From Oxyruncus cristatus (Eukaryota; Chordata; Aves; Passeriformes; Cotingidae), in assembly GCA_013399855.1 (NCBI GenBank), contig VXAY01002187.1, positions 297,609 through 361,608 on the forward strand: DNA of 64,000 nucleotides, written 5' to 3'. The notes beneath the pieces are model-generated. The model was not told where the DNA came from and ran no database searches. It worked only from the letters and a program-made list of their open reading frames with translations. Positions 12,341-24,800 of the stretch are shown one piece after another. Made by a program: the position numbers and the translations under genes. Within the stretch, counting starts at the first letter, position 1. The number at the start of each line of letters is the position of its first letter.

Positions 12341-15300
12341 AGTAGGACCTTACAAAGATTAACTGAGGTGAAATAGGCTGACTCCCCCATGAACAAGGTA
12401 ATGTTAAATGTTGGGGATTATCATTCTGATGCTCTGTGCAAAATACCGTGGGTACAAAAATTAATACCACGGACAGTAAGAAATCTTTTTAAAATACATA
12501 GGCAGAAGGGAATATGAAATTTTACTGGGCTTTGAAAGGTAAATTATTGTTTGTGTATGGGGGAAAATAACTTTTTTACACTGTAAGGAAATGCAGTAAA
12601 CTTCAAAACAAATACCACTCAGTTTTTAAAAAGGGATCAAGTATGTGTGGAAAAAACTTATTAGAAAAATCAAATTAATTGGAAGATCTGATGCAGAAAA
12701 AGCATTTGGAAGCTTTTGAACTGGAATCCAAAGCACAGGGTTTATCTGTTTAGAAGGTGATGGGATACTACAGTGTCTGACAGGCTTGATGACGTTTTTA
12801 CCCTTTTAAGAACATTTACTAAGAGGGAGGTGGAGTAACAAGATTGATCTAGCTGATTGAATTGCTGTGTTTTCTTGATGCCTCATAGTTTTCTTACTAG
12901 CATAAGACTGATAGAGATTGTTACCTAGCATATGACAGAGACTATTTACCTTATAAATACTACTTTTAAATAGACTGTATATAAAGCTGGTTGAAAAACA
13001 GAACTGCATAACACCAGAGAAAAAGTAATGACTTTGAAAGTCCCTTAGATAATTTGGACTTGGATTCTTTTCTTCTCTTCTATTTTGCAAGAAGTGTACA
13101 CGTTACTTTAGCAGCACAAATGCAGACTGTGATCATGCTTGCCATTAACTACAAATCAAGTGTTTTCTACACATGTCATAGTGTGATTTAGTGACTTGGA
13201 GTAGTGTGGGATTTGTGGTTAACTTTCTTAGCCTCAATGAGGGTGAAATACTTAGAAGGGAGGAAGGGTGGATTTGTGGTTTAAGTATGAAATTGGAAAA
13301 CAGGAGATCTGTTTCTAGTTTGATGACAGATTATTTGATTTGTGGAAAAGTAATTTTTTGTTCCTTAATTTCTGTTTATGTAAATGGAAGTGTGACACAA
13401 AGTATTGCCTGATTCTGCTGAATAGAGGACTTAATATTAATATTCATATTGTGTTTTGGGACAACAAGGAGAAAAGTTGATTTGAAAGAAGTTATTCATT
13501 TAATGCCTCCCTCAAAGAAAAGTTACTTGCCAGTAGAATATCCTGAAAACACTGTCTTCTGTGTGCTTGTCCAATTCACGGCTGCCTAAAACAATGAAGA
13601 TAAATGTTAAAGTTGTTTCTGTGTGATTTCTGTCATATCTACCATATTCTATCATCTACTGTCACCAATACCCTGTCTGCCTAATATATCTGACACTTGT
13701 ATCTTTTCAGGTCTTTTTTCTCAATATTGTCTGTTCCAGTTGATGCCAGGGAATATTCCAGAAACTGCTTTTGTTCTGTTGGTTTTCCCTCTTGGGAATG
13801 GTTATAGCAACAAAGCAACAAAGAGCTTTTAAAAACCTGTACTTAACCCTGCAGCTGAAGTTTGAAACACTTGAGACCGCTGGGCACAGTCTACCCCATG
13901 TGAAGTAAAAGTGAGTAGTGTTGTTCAAGAGGAGCAGATCTCATGCATATGAGAAAAGTTTGTTTCACCGGAAAAAAAATTGTAGGTAAGCTTCACCTCA
14001 TTAGAACTGGCATTTCTTTACCCTCTGCCACCCTATCACCAAAATTCAGTTTTGTGTGCAGTCACATGTGCCTGTATCACTTACTGTGTAGAATAACAGC
14101 AATAGAATATATACCTCTGACATCATCCCCTGGGAAATTATAGATAATTTCCTAATGGGATTGCTAATGGTATGGTCAGCTGCAAGTAGTTTCAGCTGCT
14201 AGTATTTTAGACTCTTCCTCTGCTCTCAAAACAGCATATCTTTACAAGTTTAAGTCTTGTTATGCATACAAGGGTCTCAACCTGAGCTCAATATACCCAT
14301 GAGGCTGAAAATGAGGTAAGGATTGTGGCTGATAGTGTGACTTCTTTGGTACAAAGTATGTAAAGATCTATATGGGGAAATGAAGAAGAGTAAAATAGCA
14401 GGAAGGATCACTATGCTTGCATTAAATGAACACCTTTTCAGTCAAAATTTACCTCTCTATGTGTTTTGACTTTTTTTATGCACAAGAGTAGCAGCATTGC
14501 TGTACAAAATACTGCCTTCCTCCGTGTTTTTGTTTCATTGTTTCTCATTTGCAGGTAAAACCCTGACTATCATGTTGAGCTCAATCAAGTGTCTTATCAG
14601 TACCTTCGAAAAAACTTTCTTGGACACTTGTTCTGCTCATACATCTGAGCACTTGATGCACAGCTTGTGGACTTCTACTGTTGCAAGGTTAAGTCTTGCT
14701 GAACATCAGGACAGCCCACCCGATGGCTTCAACAATTTTCCAGACTTTCATACTGCTTCACTAAACATAAGGCATGGAAGTGCTCCTAGTAATACTGCCA
14801 ACAACTTCTCCATCTTCTGTATTGTACCTTAATGCACATCCACACAACTTTAGATACCTCTAACTTGTCAAGAGATTTTGTTCTCTGACAGCTCACTCAG
14901 TAATCCTTCTACTGCCATGGATATGAGAAACTGCCTTATTAAGAAAACTCCACTAGTATTGACAAAGCATTGCCAAAGCAAGTGAATTCATAAATGACTG
15001 GATGTTCAGTCCCACTGATGGGTATGGAAGTGCAGTATATGATCTTTCAGTGAGTGGTTAACTGTTTTTTTCAGGCTTATGTTCCAAAACAAATTATAGA
15101 GGCAGCAAAAGTTAACCAAGAGCAGACAATCTTAATTGCAGTAGGCACCACATCTGACCAGCACACCAGTGTTAACATACAAGACTGCCAAACAGGCTGA
15201 TGAGGAAATCTTAAATACTCAGTGCAGTCTGGAGAGATTAAGTGATCTTACTGTCACTTGTGGGTGTACATGCTTTAAAGGAGTAGTGTGTGCTTTAAAG

Positions 15301-16869
15301 TTGCTGTGTAAATAAGTACCATTTATACAGCATTGCATGAAAAGAATTGACTTTATGACATGGACATCAGAGGTAAAGTGTCACATTGCCCTAGACCTTA
15401 ATTCACGGTCATGTTGCTTTTGGCACTCGTCCTGAACTTGGCTGTGGTGTAATTTGTGGACACTTTTTTTCTGCAAGTTGGAGAAATGCAGGCAGATGCT
15501 GTTACCGGAAAGAAATCCTTGTGGTTATCACAAATACAACTCCTCCCTTTTTGTCCATTACATCTTGACAGTGATTTCATTAAGTATGGTCTGTTATACC
15601 ACATCACACAAACAAATGAAAAAAAAAGTGATCAGTCATGAGCTCAAAATCAGCTCTATATTTCAGCAAGGATCTAATATGACCCAGATGCTCTTCTGTC
15701 TTTCCCAAATGGCACTGTGTTGTTGCCTTCACTGTTTGGCTATCAGCTTCTCATGTGAATGAAGGGAACCAGGTTTGGTCCTCAGTGCAGTTTTTATATC
15801 TATCTGAGTCCTCTAAGGGGGCTTGCTTGTTATCTGAGCATAAGTATTAAGCAGCTTGCAGAATCATCACCTTGTAGCTTTTACAATTGTTTTTTTTTCT
15901 CTGTGTCTGAAAAGTTCTGGGTTGAGGCTGTGGACAGAAAGCTTAGTATGGGATCATATGGGCATGAAAGATGACAAGAAGAGGGGAAGGAGTATTGGAG
16001 GGGACTTTCTGCTCAAACGTGAGCAGAAAGTGGTAAAACTACTCTTGGGAGGGTATAAATTTTGAAGCTTATTGGCACAATTTGTATTTTGTGCAAAAAG
16101 TGGTTACCTTTGTGCAGTGTTTCTTGAATTATCTGTGAAGTGTTTTGAAGGTGGAAGATGTTCTGTATAGAATGACCAGCTAAAATCTGAAGCTTTAAAC
16201 TGTGTTTGGCATCCAAATGCTTCTTCAAGGGTTTGGCTTTGTGCTACAAAACAACCCAGGGAAGATCTTTGTTTTCTGCTTCTAAGCTACTGCCAGACTC
16301 TTGTAGGAACAGCTGATGAGCTTTAGCCTTGATTAAGGCACAAAACAAAACCAATTCTGCAACCCAGTCCAAGTTGTTGACCCTATCTGTCTGTAATCTG
16401 GGTTCTCAGAGCAGCTCTGACCCTAAATTGGTGACAGGCTGTTATTAAAAGTGTGCCTCATAAGTCCCGAGAACTTAGTTCATGGAAACCAAACAATAAT
16501 AACAGCTGTATTTTAATATGTTAATGTAGAGTACAGATGCAGTCGTTGCTGTCGGTAGTGGTGTGAGGATGTCCTTACACACTGCACGGTTACTGTTGAA
16601 ACTTACCACTTTTTCTCCTGGACAAGGGCTGGGGCACCTAATGTTGCACATGCCAACACCTGAGAGCTATTTATTAAGAGTGTTTGAGCCAGAAACAACC
16701 CCCCCCCTCCCACACACACACCTTGTCATTCTTTAAAAAAATTCTTTCTGAGGGAGGCTTGGTTGGTTAGAAGACCAAATCTCAATGCTCTTGACTTTAG
16801 ATGGGGACTTCGCATGCAAAGAGGAGGGCGTAGCCGTCCTACTTCAGGAAGTTCAAGCTAGAAAGGTTT
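12341..16869. other. Intergenic spacer upstream of NPNT
   Basis: This is AT-rich sequence without a gene I can name. The 14540-15200 part has coding-like stretches interrupted by stops (see findings). A C-run and short CA repeat lie near 16698-16722. GC content begins to rise at about 16.8 kb toward the CpG island. Confidence 0.5.
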
Positions 16870-16899
16870 ATGGTAACAAAGCCCACCCTTCTTAGCGCC

Positions 16900-18010
16900 C
16901 TCAGACTGCGGATTTTTGCCTCGGGGGGCCTCCGCCCGAAGGCGCGGGAGCTCGTTCCCGCTGCCTCCTGCCCCAGGTGTCTCCAGGTGCCCCCAGGTGC
17001 CCCTCGGCGGGAGGGCGGCCCGGCCGCGGGCGCCTCTGCCGGGGGCGGGCGGCGCTGCCGCTCCCCGTGCGGCGNNNNNNNNNNNNNNNNNNNNNNNNNN
17101 NNNNNNNNNNNNNNNNNNNNNNNNNNNNNNNNNNNNNNNNNNNNNNNNNNNNNNNNNNNNNNNNNNNNNNNNNNNNNNNNNNNNNNNNNNNNNNNNNNNN
17201 NNNNNNNNNNNNNNNNNNNNNNNNNNNNNNNNNNNNNNNNNNNNNNNNNNNNNNNNNNNNNNNNNNNNNNNNNNNNNNNNNNNNNNNNNNNNNNNNNNNN
17301 NNNNNNNNNNNNNNNNNNNNNNNNNNNNNNNNNNNNNNNNNNNNNNNNNNNNNNNNNNNNNNNNNNNNNNNNNNNNNNNNNNNNNNNNNNNNNNNNNNNN
17401 NNNNNNNNNNNNNNNNNNNNNNNNNNNNNNNNNNNNNNNNNNNNNNNNNNNNNNNNNNNNNNNNNNNNNNNNNNNNNNNNNNNNNNNNNNNNNNNNNNNN
17501 NNNNNNNNNNNNNNNNNNNNNNNNNNNNNNTGTCCCGGCGCTCCCGTCCCCCCGCGGCCGGGAAGAGGTGCCCGGGGGCACGGCCGCGGTGGAGGCGCAG
17601 TGCCGGCGGTGCCGCTCCCGGAGCTCCCCAGGACGGCCTCTCTCGGCCCCCCGCCCTCGGCGAGTGCCGCTCGTTGCTCGGCAGCCTAAACTCGGGCTTA
17701 GGTGTAAAAAAGTTTATTGCGCCGGCAGGGCCGCGTCCTGCAGGAGTTGAGAAACAGAGCGCTTCGCATGCTGTAAAGGTAAAATTAGCTTATTGACGCC
17801 GGGAGGCACTTGCAGCAGACGACGGCGAAGATCGCGACTCAAGTTTTAACATGAAGTTTGGGGCGCGCGTGCCCGCCGGGCCCCGCCGTGTCGTGACAGG
17901 TGTCGCGATCGGCGGCGCTGCGGGGAGCGGACACTGCCGTGTGCGTGGGAACCGGCCAGAGCGACCCCCACCCTCTCCAGGGATTTCTTTCTTAGGGTTT
18001 GTTCCAGTGC
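16900..18010 (+). promoter_or_regulatory. NPNT: CpG island, probable NPNT promoter region
   Basis: Sequence on both sides of the assembly gap is strongly GC-rich with many CpG dinucleotides (16900-17074 and 17531-17960), in sharp contrast to the AT-rich surroundings. It lies 0.8-1.9 kb upstream of the first NPNT exon I can read, which starts in mid-codon and so needs an upstream exon. I infer the promoter, 5' UTR and signal-peptide exon are here, most likely in the gap. No TATA box is evident, as is usual for CpG-island promoters. The exact start site cannot be given. Confidence 0.7.
17075..17530. other. Assembly gap (456 N)
   Basis: This is an uninterrupted run of N inside the CpG island. 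GC-rich first exons of bird genes are often lost in this way. Reading frames that cross the gap (for example 16870-17796) are artefacts. Confidence 0.99.
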
Positions 18011-18192
18011 AGCGCTCACGGGGTTTCGGCTTGTCGTCAAGAAACATTACTGATTCATGTCAATATTTTAGCACTGCTTGAAGCCGTGGTATCATTTCCC
18101 TGGGACAAGGGAAGACTATAGCTCTTTCTTTGTATTTGATTTCTACTTAACTGTCCTGGAAGCTTTTGTTTTGATTTTTCCCCATAACGTTC

Positions 18193-18236
18193 CAGTCAGA
18201 AAATTTGGCCGTATCAGTCAGAAAATTTGGCTGTAT
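18193..18236 (+). repeat. 22-bp tandem duplication
   Basis: Two adjacent 22-base units (18193-18214 and 18215-18236), each beginning cagtcagaaaatttggc, differ at one position. The repeat lies between the CpG island and the first readable NPNT exon, presumably in intron 1. It is a local duplication with no evident function. Confidence 0.9.
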
Positions 18237-18499
18237 ATTGTGAAATAGACCAGTGCTGAAACTTTATGATGGTGTTTATTCCATATTAAAAATTCTGTTT
18301 CGAACTTCTGATTCTGTTTAATGCCAGCCTGGGAGTGGCAGCAGTGAGCATACTGCAAAGCGTATCAGTTTTTTCAGGGTTTGCTGAGTTACTCTAATTG
18401 TCTCTTCCCCACTTCACCTATAGTCATTTACATTTTTTGAACTAAACAAAGTATTAGTAATAGAAATATTACTGGCTCAGCTCTACTGAGCAGTTATGC

Positions 18500-18527
18500 T
18501 TTTTTTTTTTAAAAAAAAAAAAAAAAA
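18500..18527. repeat. T11-A17 homopolymer palindrome
   Basis: A run of 11 T is followed directly by 17 A. This is a perfect self-complementary stretch able to form a hairpin, and a likely source of sequencing slippage. Confidence 0.9.
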
Positions 18528-18589
18528 GATTATATGTCTCCGTGCTGGAGAGTTTGTTGCTGGTCATTGTCTTTGTTTGATTGGTTAGT

Positions 18590-18655
18590 TGTTTTGTTTG
18601 TTTGTTTGGCTTGTTTTTGTTTTTTTTTGTTTGTTTGTTTGTTTGTGTTTTTTAG
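18590..18655 (+). repeat. GTTT-type microsatellite
   Basis: Imperfect tandem GTTT/TTTG units with interrupting T-runs, in presumed NPNT intron 1. Confidence 0.85.
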
Positions 18656-18774
18656 CGTGGGTTTGGGTTTTTTTTTTTTAACTCTAGGATGATTTTAGCT
18701 ACTTTCAAAATGTTTCACCAGACTTTTTTGAACTGTGTTGTTCAGGTGGCCCAGACACATGATCTCCTCTGCAG

Positions 18775-18846
18775 GACTCTGTCGGTTTGGAAGCAGAATT
18801 GACTGCTGCTGGGGCTGGGCCCGAGTGTCCTGGGGACAATGCCAGC
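18775..18846 (+). CDS. NPNT: NPNT exon: Cys/Trp-rich N-terminal segment
   Basis: After the acceptor ctctgcag (ending 18774) the frame reads (G)[19 protein letters not shown], then GQCQ, up to the donor gtgagt at 18847. This corresponds to the nephronectin segment directly after the mature N-terminus, which in human reads [20 protein letters not shown]. The exon is 72 bases and phase 1 at both ends. The first base of its first Gly codon must come from an upstream exon that is not visible. Confidence 0.93.
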
Positions 18847-21800
18847 GTGAGTATCATTGCTGCTGGGGCTTCTAGTCACTTGTAGAAAAGGCTTGGACAC
18901 ACCTAGTCACGTCTTTCACGTGTTCACACACATTCTTACAATGCAGGGCTTAGGCTTTTGCATGTGTGAGTCTGACTAACTTAGAAGGATGTTGTCACGT
19001 TGAAATTCTGTTTGCTTTCAACAGTACTAAAAATGATTGCAATCAAATAAGGTGAACTTGAGTTAGGGCAATGAGAATTTGGGAATTTTGGTTTGGTTTC
19101 CGCTTCATTTTGTGCTCTGATCCGATAACCTGATGTAACTATGCTGTGTCATGTTACAAGCACTGCGGAGCAAGAGTATTTGCTTCCAAGAAGGAAACCC
19201 AAATTACTGATATTTCACTTAGAAAATTGATGTTTCAATTGGTATTAAGTTCAAACATACTCTTGGTAACCCCCAAACTAAGGGAGTAGATCTACCTGAC
19301 AGCATCCTTTTACTGGGTCACACGCGAAGAGGAACATCTCTGAGATTCTTTCATCTATTTAGAATCTTTCATATAGTAGTGGGATAAACAAGTAGATAAG
19401 TCTTCATCATTAACTACATCTTCAAAAGGTAGTTTGTGGTGGCAGCTAATACTGTGTAGAAGTTAAAATTGTTAGGAGTGTTACAGAGACCTCAGCTTGT
19501 TAAAATTACAGCCTTTGATACTGGGAACGCTCGCTCACGTGTTCTAACAGTGCATACGTGGGTGACATCCCTGAAATTTATGTGGGAGCAAACCTGTAGA
19601 CACTGGTCCTTAGTTTTTTTTATTTAGATGCAAATGTATGCAGACTAGATTATTTTCTGTCAAGCCATTTTTAAAGGAAAACAGGTTTAAATGCTTAAGT
19701 TGCTTAGTCTGCAGGGCAGTGACTGTAGGTGGCAAATATTAGGCAAAAGATAGGTATAGCATCGGCAATACAACTCTCAGCAAAGGTTTTGTTCAAATCT
19801 GTAAACAGCAAGACTGGCTTCTTTCTTCCCAAATATGTTAAAAGCCCACAATGTTTAATGCATATATAAGATTACTTGTAAAAAGCTATGTAAGGTACTT
19901 CTGGAACGTAACATCCCTGATACTATTTCTTTGATGCAGGGTTCGGAGGTTGATACCTCTCAGGCCATACTGTGAATCATCTGGATTTTTAGGGCCCTCA
20001 TTGGTAACAGGTAGTGCTTTCCTTGAGGTTAATATTTATAAAGAAGGAAGGACAAGGAGTAGCAGATCGATTGAGGCTACTCCAGAGACAAGAGAATCTA
20101 TTCCCACCTTTCATAATGCAGATTTATTTGAAGACTATTGTGTATTTAAATGTGTGAGGCTATGGAGGCTTAACTGGCAAATATCAGTAATTTGCATTGT
20201 TTAAAAAAACTGAACCAAGCCCAAAAAAGCCCAGACTGCTGTCTCACTGTGGCCCTTTTCTAGGACAAGTTGTCTCCTGTGTTGTGGCCATAAATTGCAG
20301 CTTATGTTTAGGTGGAAGTTGATTTCTCATTATTGCCAATTCTGATTTTTGGTTGCATTTTTACGATCTTGGGGGACAGGAATAGCATAAAGTGATACTA
20401 CCAGAAGATTCACAACTGAAAATTGAAAATTAGATAAAAGTAATAAGAGAAAGTATAAGAAAGTATTTTATTTTTTGCTCTTTGAATTTTGTCAACAAGG
20501 TAATTTTTAGTATTTTTAGTGCCAGCTTTTCCAGGTGCTATAAATGCTCTTTTTTTTTTTTTTTTTTAAGGCTAAAGCTGGGTGAATTCTCTCACTTCCT
20601 TCCCCTGCATTTTAGTCCATTATTCACAGATTTGTTGTCCATGCACATTTAGAAGAGGTGTAGAGGTGTATTTTCTGTGATCATCTCCAATAGTTGGGAC
20701 CAGAAAAGAATACATTTATCATTTAGGTGTCTGAAGGCATTTTTTCCTCTTTTCTGCACCGGGTGCTGATAATTTTTAATTGCTGATTCAGAAAAGACTC
20801 AGGTATCTGGGTGAAAACTTTACTAAAATCATGACAGCTCCTTCTTGGTTTTAAATGGGAGCCAAACTCTCAGCAAAATAAAGCAAGAAAATCTGCCCCA
20901 GTTGTGGGTGGTGAAAATTCCAGACATATCACAAAGTGGGAGATTACACTAAGTGAAAGTGAATCTTTCTAATGCTTACAGCCAAATAGGAAATCTGTAG
21001 TCAACTCTCCACCTGGAAGTGTGGCACCCAGTATGAAGGATTACCCTGGCACAGAAAGCAGCATTCCTGACCTCAAAGGAAAACTTGGATATTTAACTGT
21101 ACGAAGGAATACCACTGAAAATTTTCCAAAGAGCCAAGTGCATGATTATTTCTTCAGCTTTTCTCTATGGATAAAGGCAAACCTCTGAGTCCTGTCCGTG
21201 AAATGAGTGGCATAACTAGATGTCAGACTTTCTCTATTACATGTACGTTTTCTTTGTTGTTTCTAGAATAAGTTGTAGTTGCACAATGAAAGCAAGTATA
21301 GAGTCAGGCTTAAAAATTAGTAGAGAGACCCAGTTTACAAATTACTCCAAAAAAGAAGGTGTAAATATTCCAGCAGTAGTGCTGAGCTCTTTATTAGTGA
21401 GCTTGAACTGCTTTTTTTCCAACTAGTTTGAAACATCCTTGCTATGCCTGAAAGTTCTACAGCACCTTTGGACTCTCACCTGCTTACTCATGCATAATTT
21501 ACTGTGTGGGCACTAATTACCTCTGAATTTATCCTTCTGACAACAAGTATAAGGTGAGAGCCATGCAGGAGCCAGAGTGTAGCAGGCATATAGGCTCTGA
21601 CACATGGCAGGGTACATGCCATGGGCAAGCAATCGCTAACATACCTGGATACGTTTTCTGCTGTCCAACTTAGCTGCTCCACCAAATGCATGTGGGCGTG
21701 CCTTCTGCCCACAGCTATTGAGAAAAAGATGTGTTAGTTTAAACCAACTGTGTGATTTAAGGTAAAGGTTTAATTGTGACTAATCTTTAAGCGTGTATTA

Positions 21801-24800
21801 TCTCAGCTCTACCGGGGCAGGAGTGTGGCATAGCTCGCAAGTGGTAATTTATTAAGCCTTGGTGATTCTGTGCTCCTGATCCCTCATCCATAATCCATCC
21901 ATACAGTTGCAAATGGAAACTGAACTGTGTTAGCTAAACTTGCTTTTGTGAAGCGTGGAGTTATTCCTTTTATGTCCCTTTGAGTGACAAAGGAGTGCAC
22001 GTAGAGCATGGTCGTGCTTACTGCTGCTTAGTAACGCGAGTCAGCATAACTCAGCTGCCTTCTGCTCTTATAAACATGTAGGAAGAAGCTGAAATAGGGC
22101 CCCTCCTTTAATTTACACTCTTCCTTTAAAACCTCCTCTGTCTCCTCTTAATAAATTACATCAATCAGGACTTGTGCATGTAGGTCTGATCTGTCTGTAA
22201 ACTTGCTTCCAAAGCCTGTCAGTAGCAGGTGTAATATCTCAGCCAGTAGAAATATTCGCTCTGCAGTGACATGAAATTCCCTTTCCCGTTCCAGCAAAGG
22301 CACTTGGAAGGTGTCCTTCCACCTGAAATAATCGAGAACTTTGAAACAGGTTGGATTTTTTTTTTTTTTTTCTTTTTTTGCAGGTTGTGAACACCAAAGT
22401 AAAATCAAGGTTTAGGCAGCTAGATGCGTTTTCAAAGGAGCTGAACACATGTAACTCAAATTCATTGGCGTTTCTCAGTCTTTGTAAATTAAAACTCCAT
22501 CCACACTTATTTAGTGGCCTAGATTTAGAACTGTGGATATATTTCATTTTTAATGTAACTAAGCAGCTTTTCTGAGGTTTGGGTTTGGTATGTAAACCAG
22601 TTTCGTTAGTTAAACCTGGTGTGTAGAAAGGCTAATTTGGAAGCAGCAGAAACGTTTAAGCACCAGCTATTGGTCCACATAAAGCCCTCATCATCGGTAG
22701 AGCTGATACTTTACACTGAGGGACTCACAGCATCAGTGAGTGCTTTAAAGTTAGATATTATATATCCCAGCTGAAATTAGTCCAAAAATCCCATGTTGTT
22801 GCCCAGCCTGTGGTATTTACTTGCACCGTAATTAGTAGAAGTGGGAGTAATAGCTGTTAAGTGGGAGTAATCCCACAAAAGCCTACCTCTGTGTAAGATG
22901 GTATGTTGATAAAGTACCTGATTAGGTGTGTAAAAAGAAGGTTATTCTCTTGCTTTTTTTATGTGTTATTGTTGTGCACACAGCAAAACTATAGACCAAA
23001 GCAAAAGTGAGGGTAGAAAGAATTTTTTATGGATTTCTTTTCTCAGAGTAGGGGAGGTGACTTCCTGTGACAGAGTGTTTTCTGGTGAGGGCAGGTATCC
23101 ATAGCGCATTTTTATTTCCTGAAGAAAAGTAAGGCAACTGCATCCGTGGTAATGAGTGTATTGTCCTAACCCAAAACCCATTCAACGGGTTTTTTAAAGG
23201 ACACAGTGAAACCAAGTTGGGACAGGCATCATTGCATGCATCTTGTACAAATGCACTTTCTGCATGCCAGCAGAAAGGATTGCCTTAGGAAGTTCATTAA
23301 ACTTTTTTTTTTTTTTTTAAATGTGTTATTCAGCATTGATTTCATTGTTTGAAATACCTGAGGGAAGAGAATTTCCAGCAGTGGTAGGGCTGAAGCTCGG
23401 TTCTTTGAACTGGATGAGAAATGTCAGCTGCAGAACAGAAAACAATCATGTCCATTCCTCTATTTTAGCTATTGTAGTCTGGGAGACCTGCTGAAGCCTG
23501 TTATATTACCCCCCTAATAAGATGTGTGTGACAGTGTTCTACTGTCAGGGATGGGTGTTTTTCTGAGTGCTTCTCAAGAAAAGAATAATCTGGACCTTGT
23601 CTTCCAAGTGTATCTGGTAGGTCAGAGGTAGGCAAAGCAGCAGGAAAAGTCCTTGGAACCAGTGCTGACTGACATTTGTTGATAATCTGGTGTACAGAAA
23701 TCAACTGTGAATGTATATGCACATGCTGCACTGGGTTAGCCTATCAGAAAACTAAAATATGACATAAGAGATGCCCCAAGTTCATGCAAAGACATGTGTG
23801 AGAAGCAGTATGATGCTTTTTATTCTCCGATATGAAAGTGGAAGATTTTCTCTTCAGTTTCCTACAGGCCATGCTAGGGATTATCTGAAAAATAATTCTT
23901 TGTGAATGTTTTTGCCCCTAATCCAATCTGGTTTCCTGAAAATTATTCGTAGAACTAATGTTCTACCTGCCTTGCTTTTAGCTGGCTTATGGATATCCCT
24001 GTAGTTTTTTCAAAAGCTGTACAAATTGTTTCCATGTGTGTGTGTCGTTCATGAACGAAATACACCTGCTTTGTACTTGTGTCTGTAATTGGTTCGTACC
24101 ATAGTTGTATGTAGTCAAGGTACACTAAAGATGTAAAGATTGCTTCAAAATTTTATCTGCAGTTTAACAGCCAATAACCTGGTAGAAAGAGACGATACTT
24201 TAACATAAATTTAAAAGGTTAAGCAAGAATTTTTTAAGAAAAGCAGTATAAAAGCTCTTGAATTATCATTCTGGTTTACAGTTTGGACAACTCCTTTGCT
24301 AGAGGCAAAAATGGTTCCTTTTGCTGTGTTCATTTATGTACAGAAGAGAAGGTTGGATCTGCAGCTGCTATAAACAGATGCAGACCTACTGTTGGATCCT
24401 CTGCTGGCAGGAGCCTGCATGGCTGTTGGAGTTAGCAGATTTTGTCTGATGGACAGCAAGTTTGACCAACAGAAGTTTCTTAACAGGAATAAAATCCCAG
24501 TGAACATGGATTTTACACACGGTGATGTTATTTGACTATTTCACTCATTTCTGTGTCTAATTCTTAAACGATAACAAAGACTGTGAAGCCTGTCTTGAGA
24601 AGGTGAAGATGAGTGTATTCTTTCAGAGCACCCATCTGTTGTGACTCCATCTGATTATCTCCCTGTGCTGAGGTTTAAGTGCTCTAGTTAGGGAGCAAAC
24701 CCAGAACAGGTCAACAAAGTAGTTTCCCGCCACCTTGCCCTAAACCCTTGACAACTGGTTTAAAAGCCTAGGGACAGAGCAATCAGGAGGTATACAGTAA

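Noticed and set aside
16870..17796. Long open frames across the CpG island (up to 308 codons)
   Set aside because: They exist only because the run of N cannot contain a stop. The real sequence on either side is GC-rich, with open frames in several phases.
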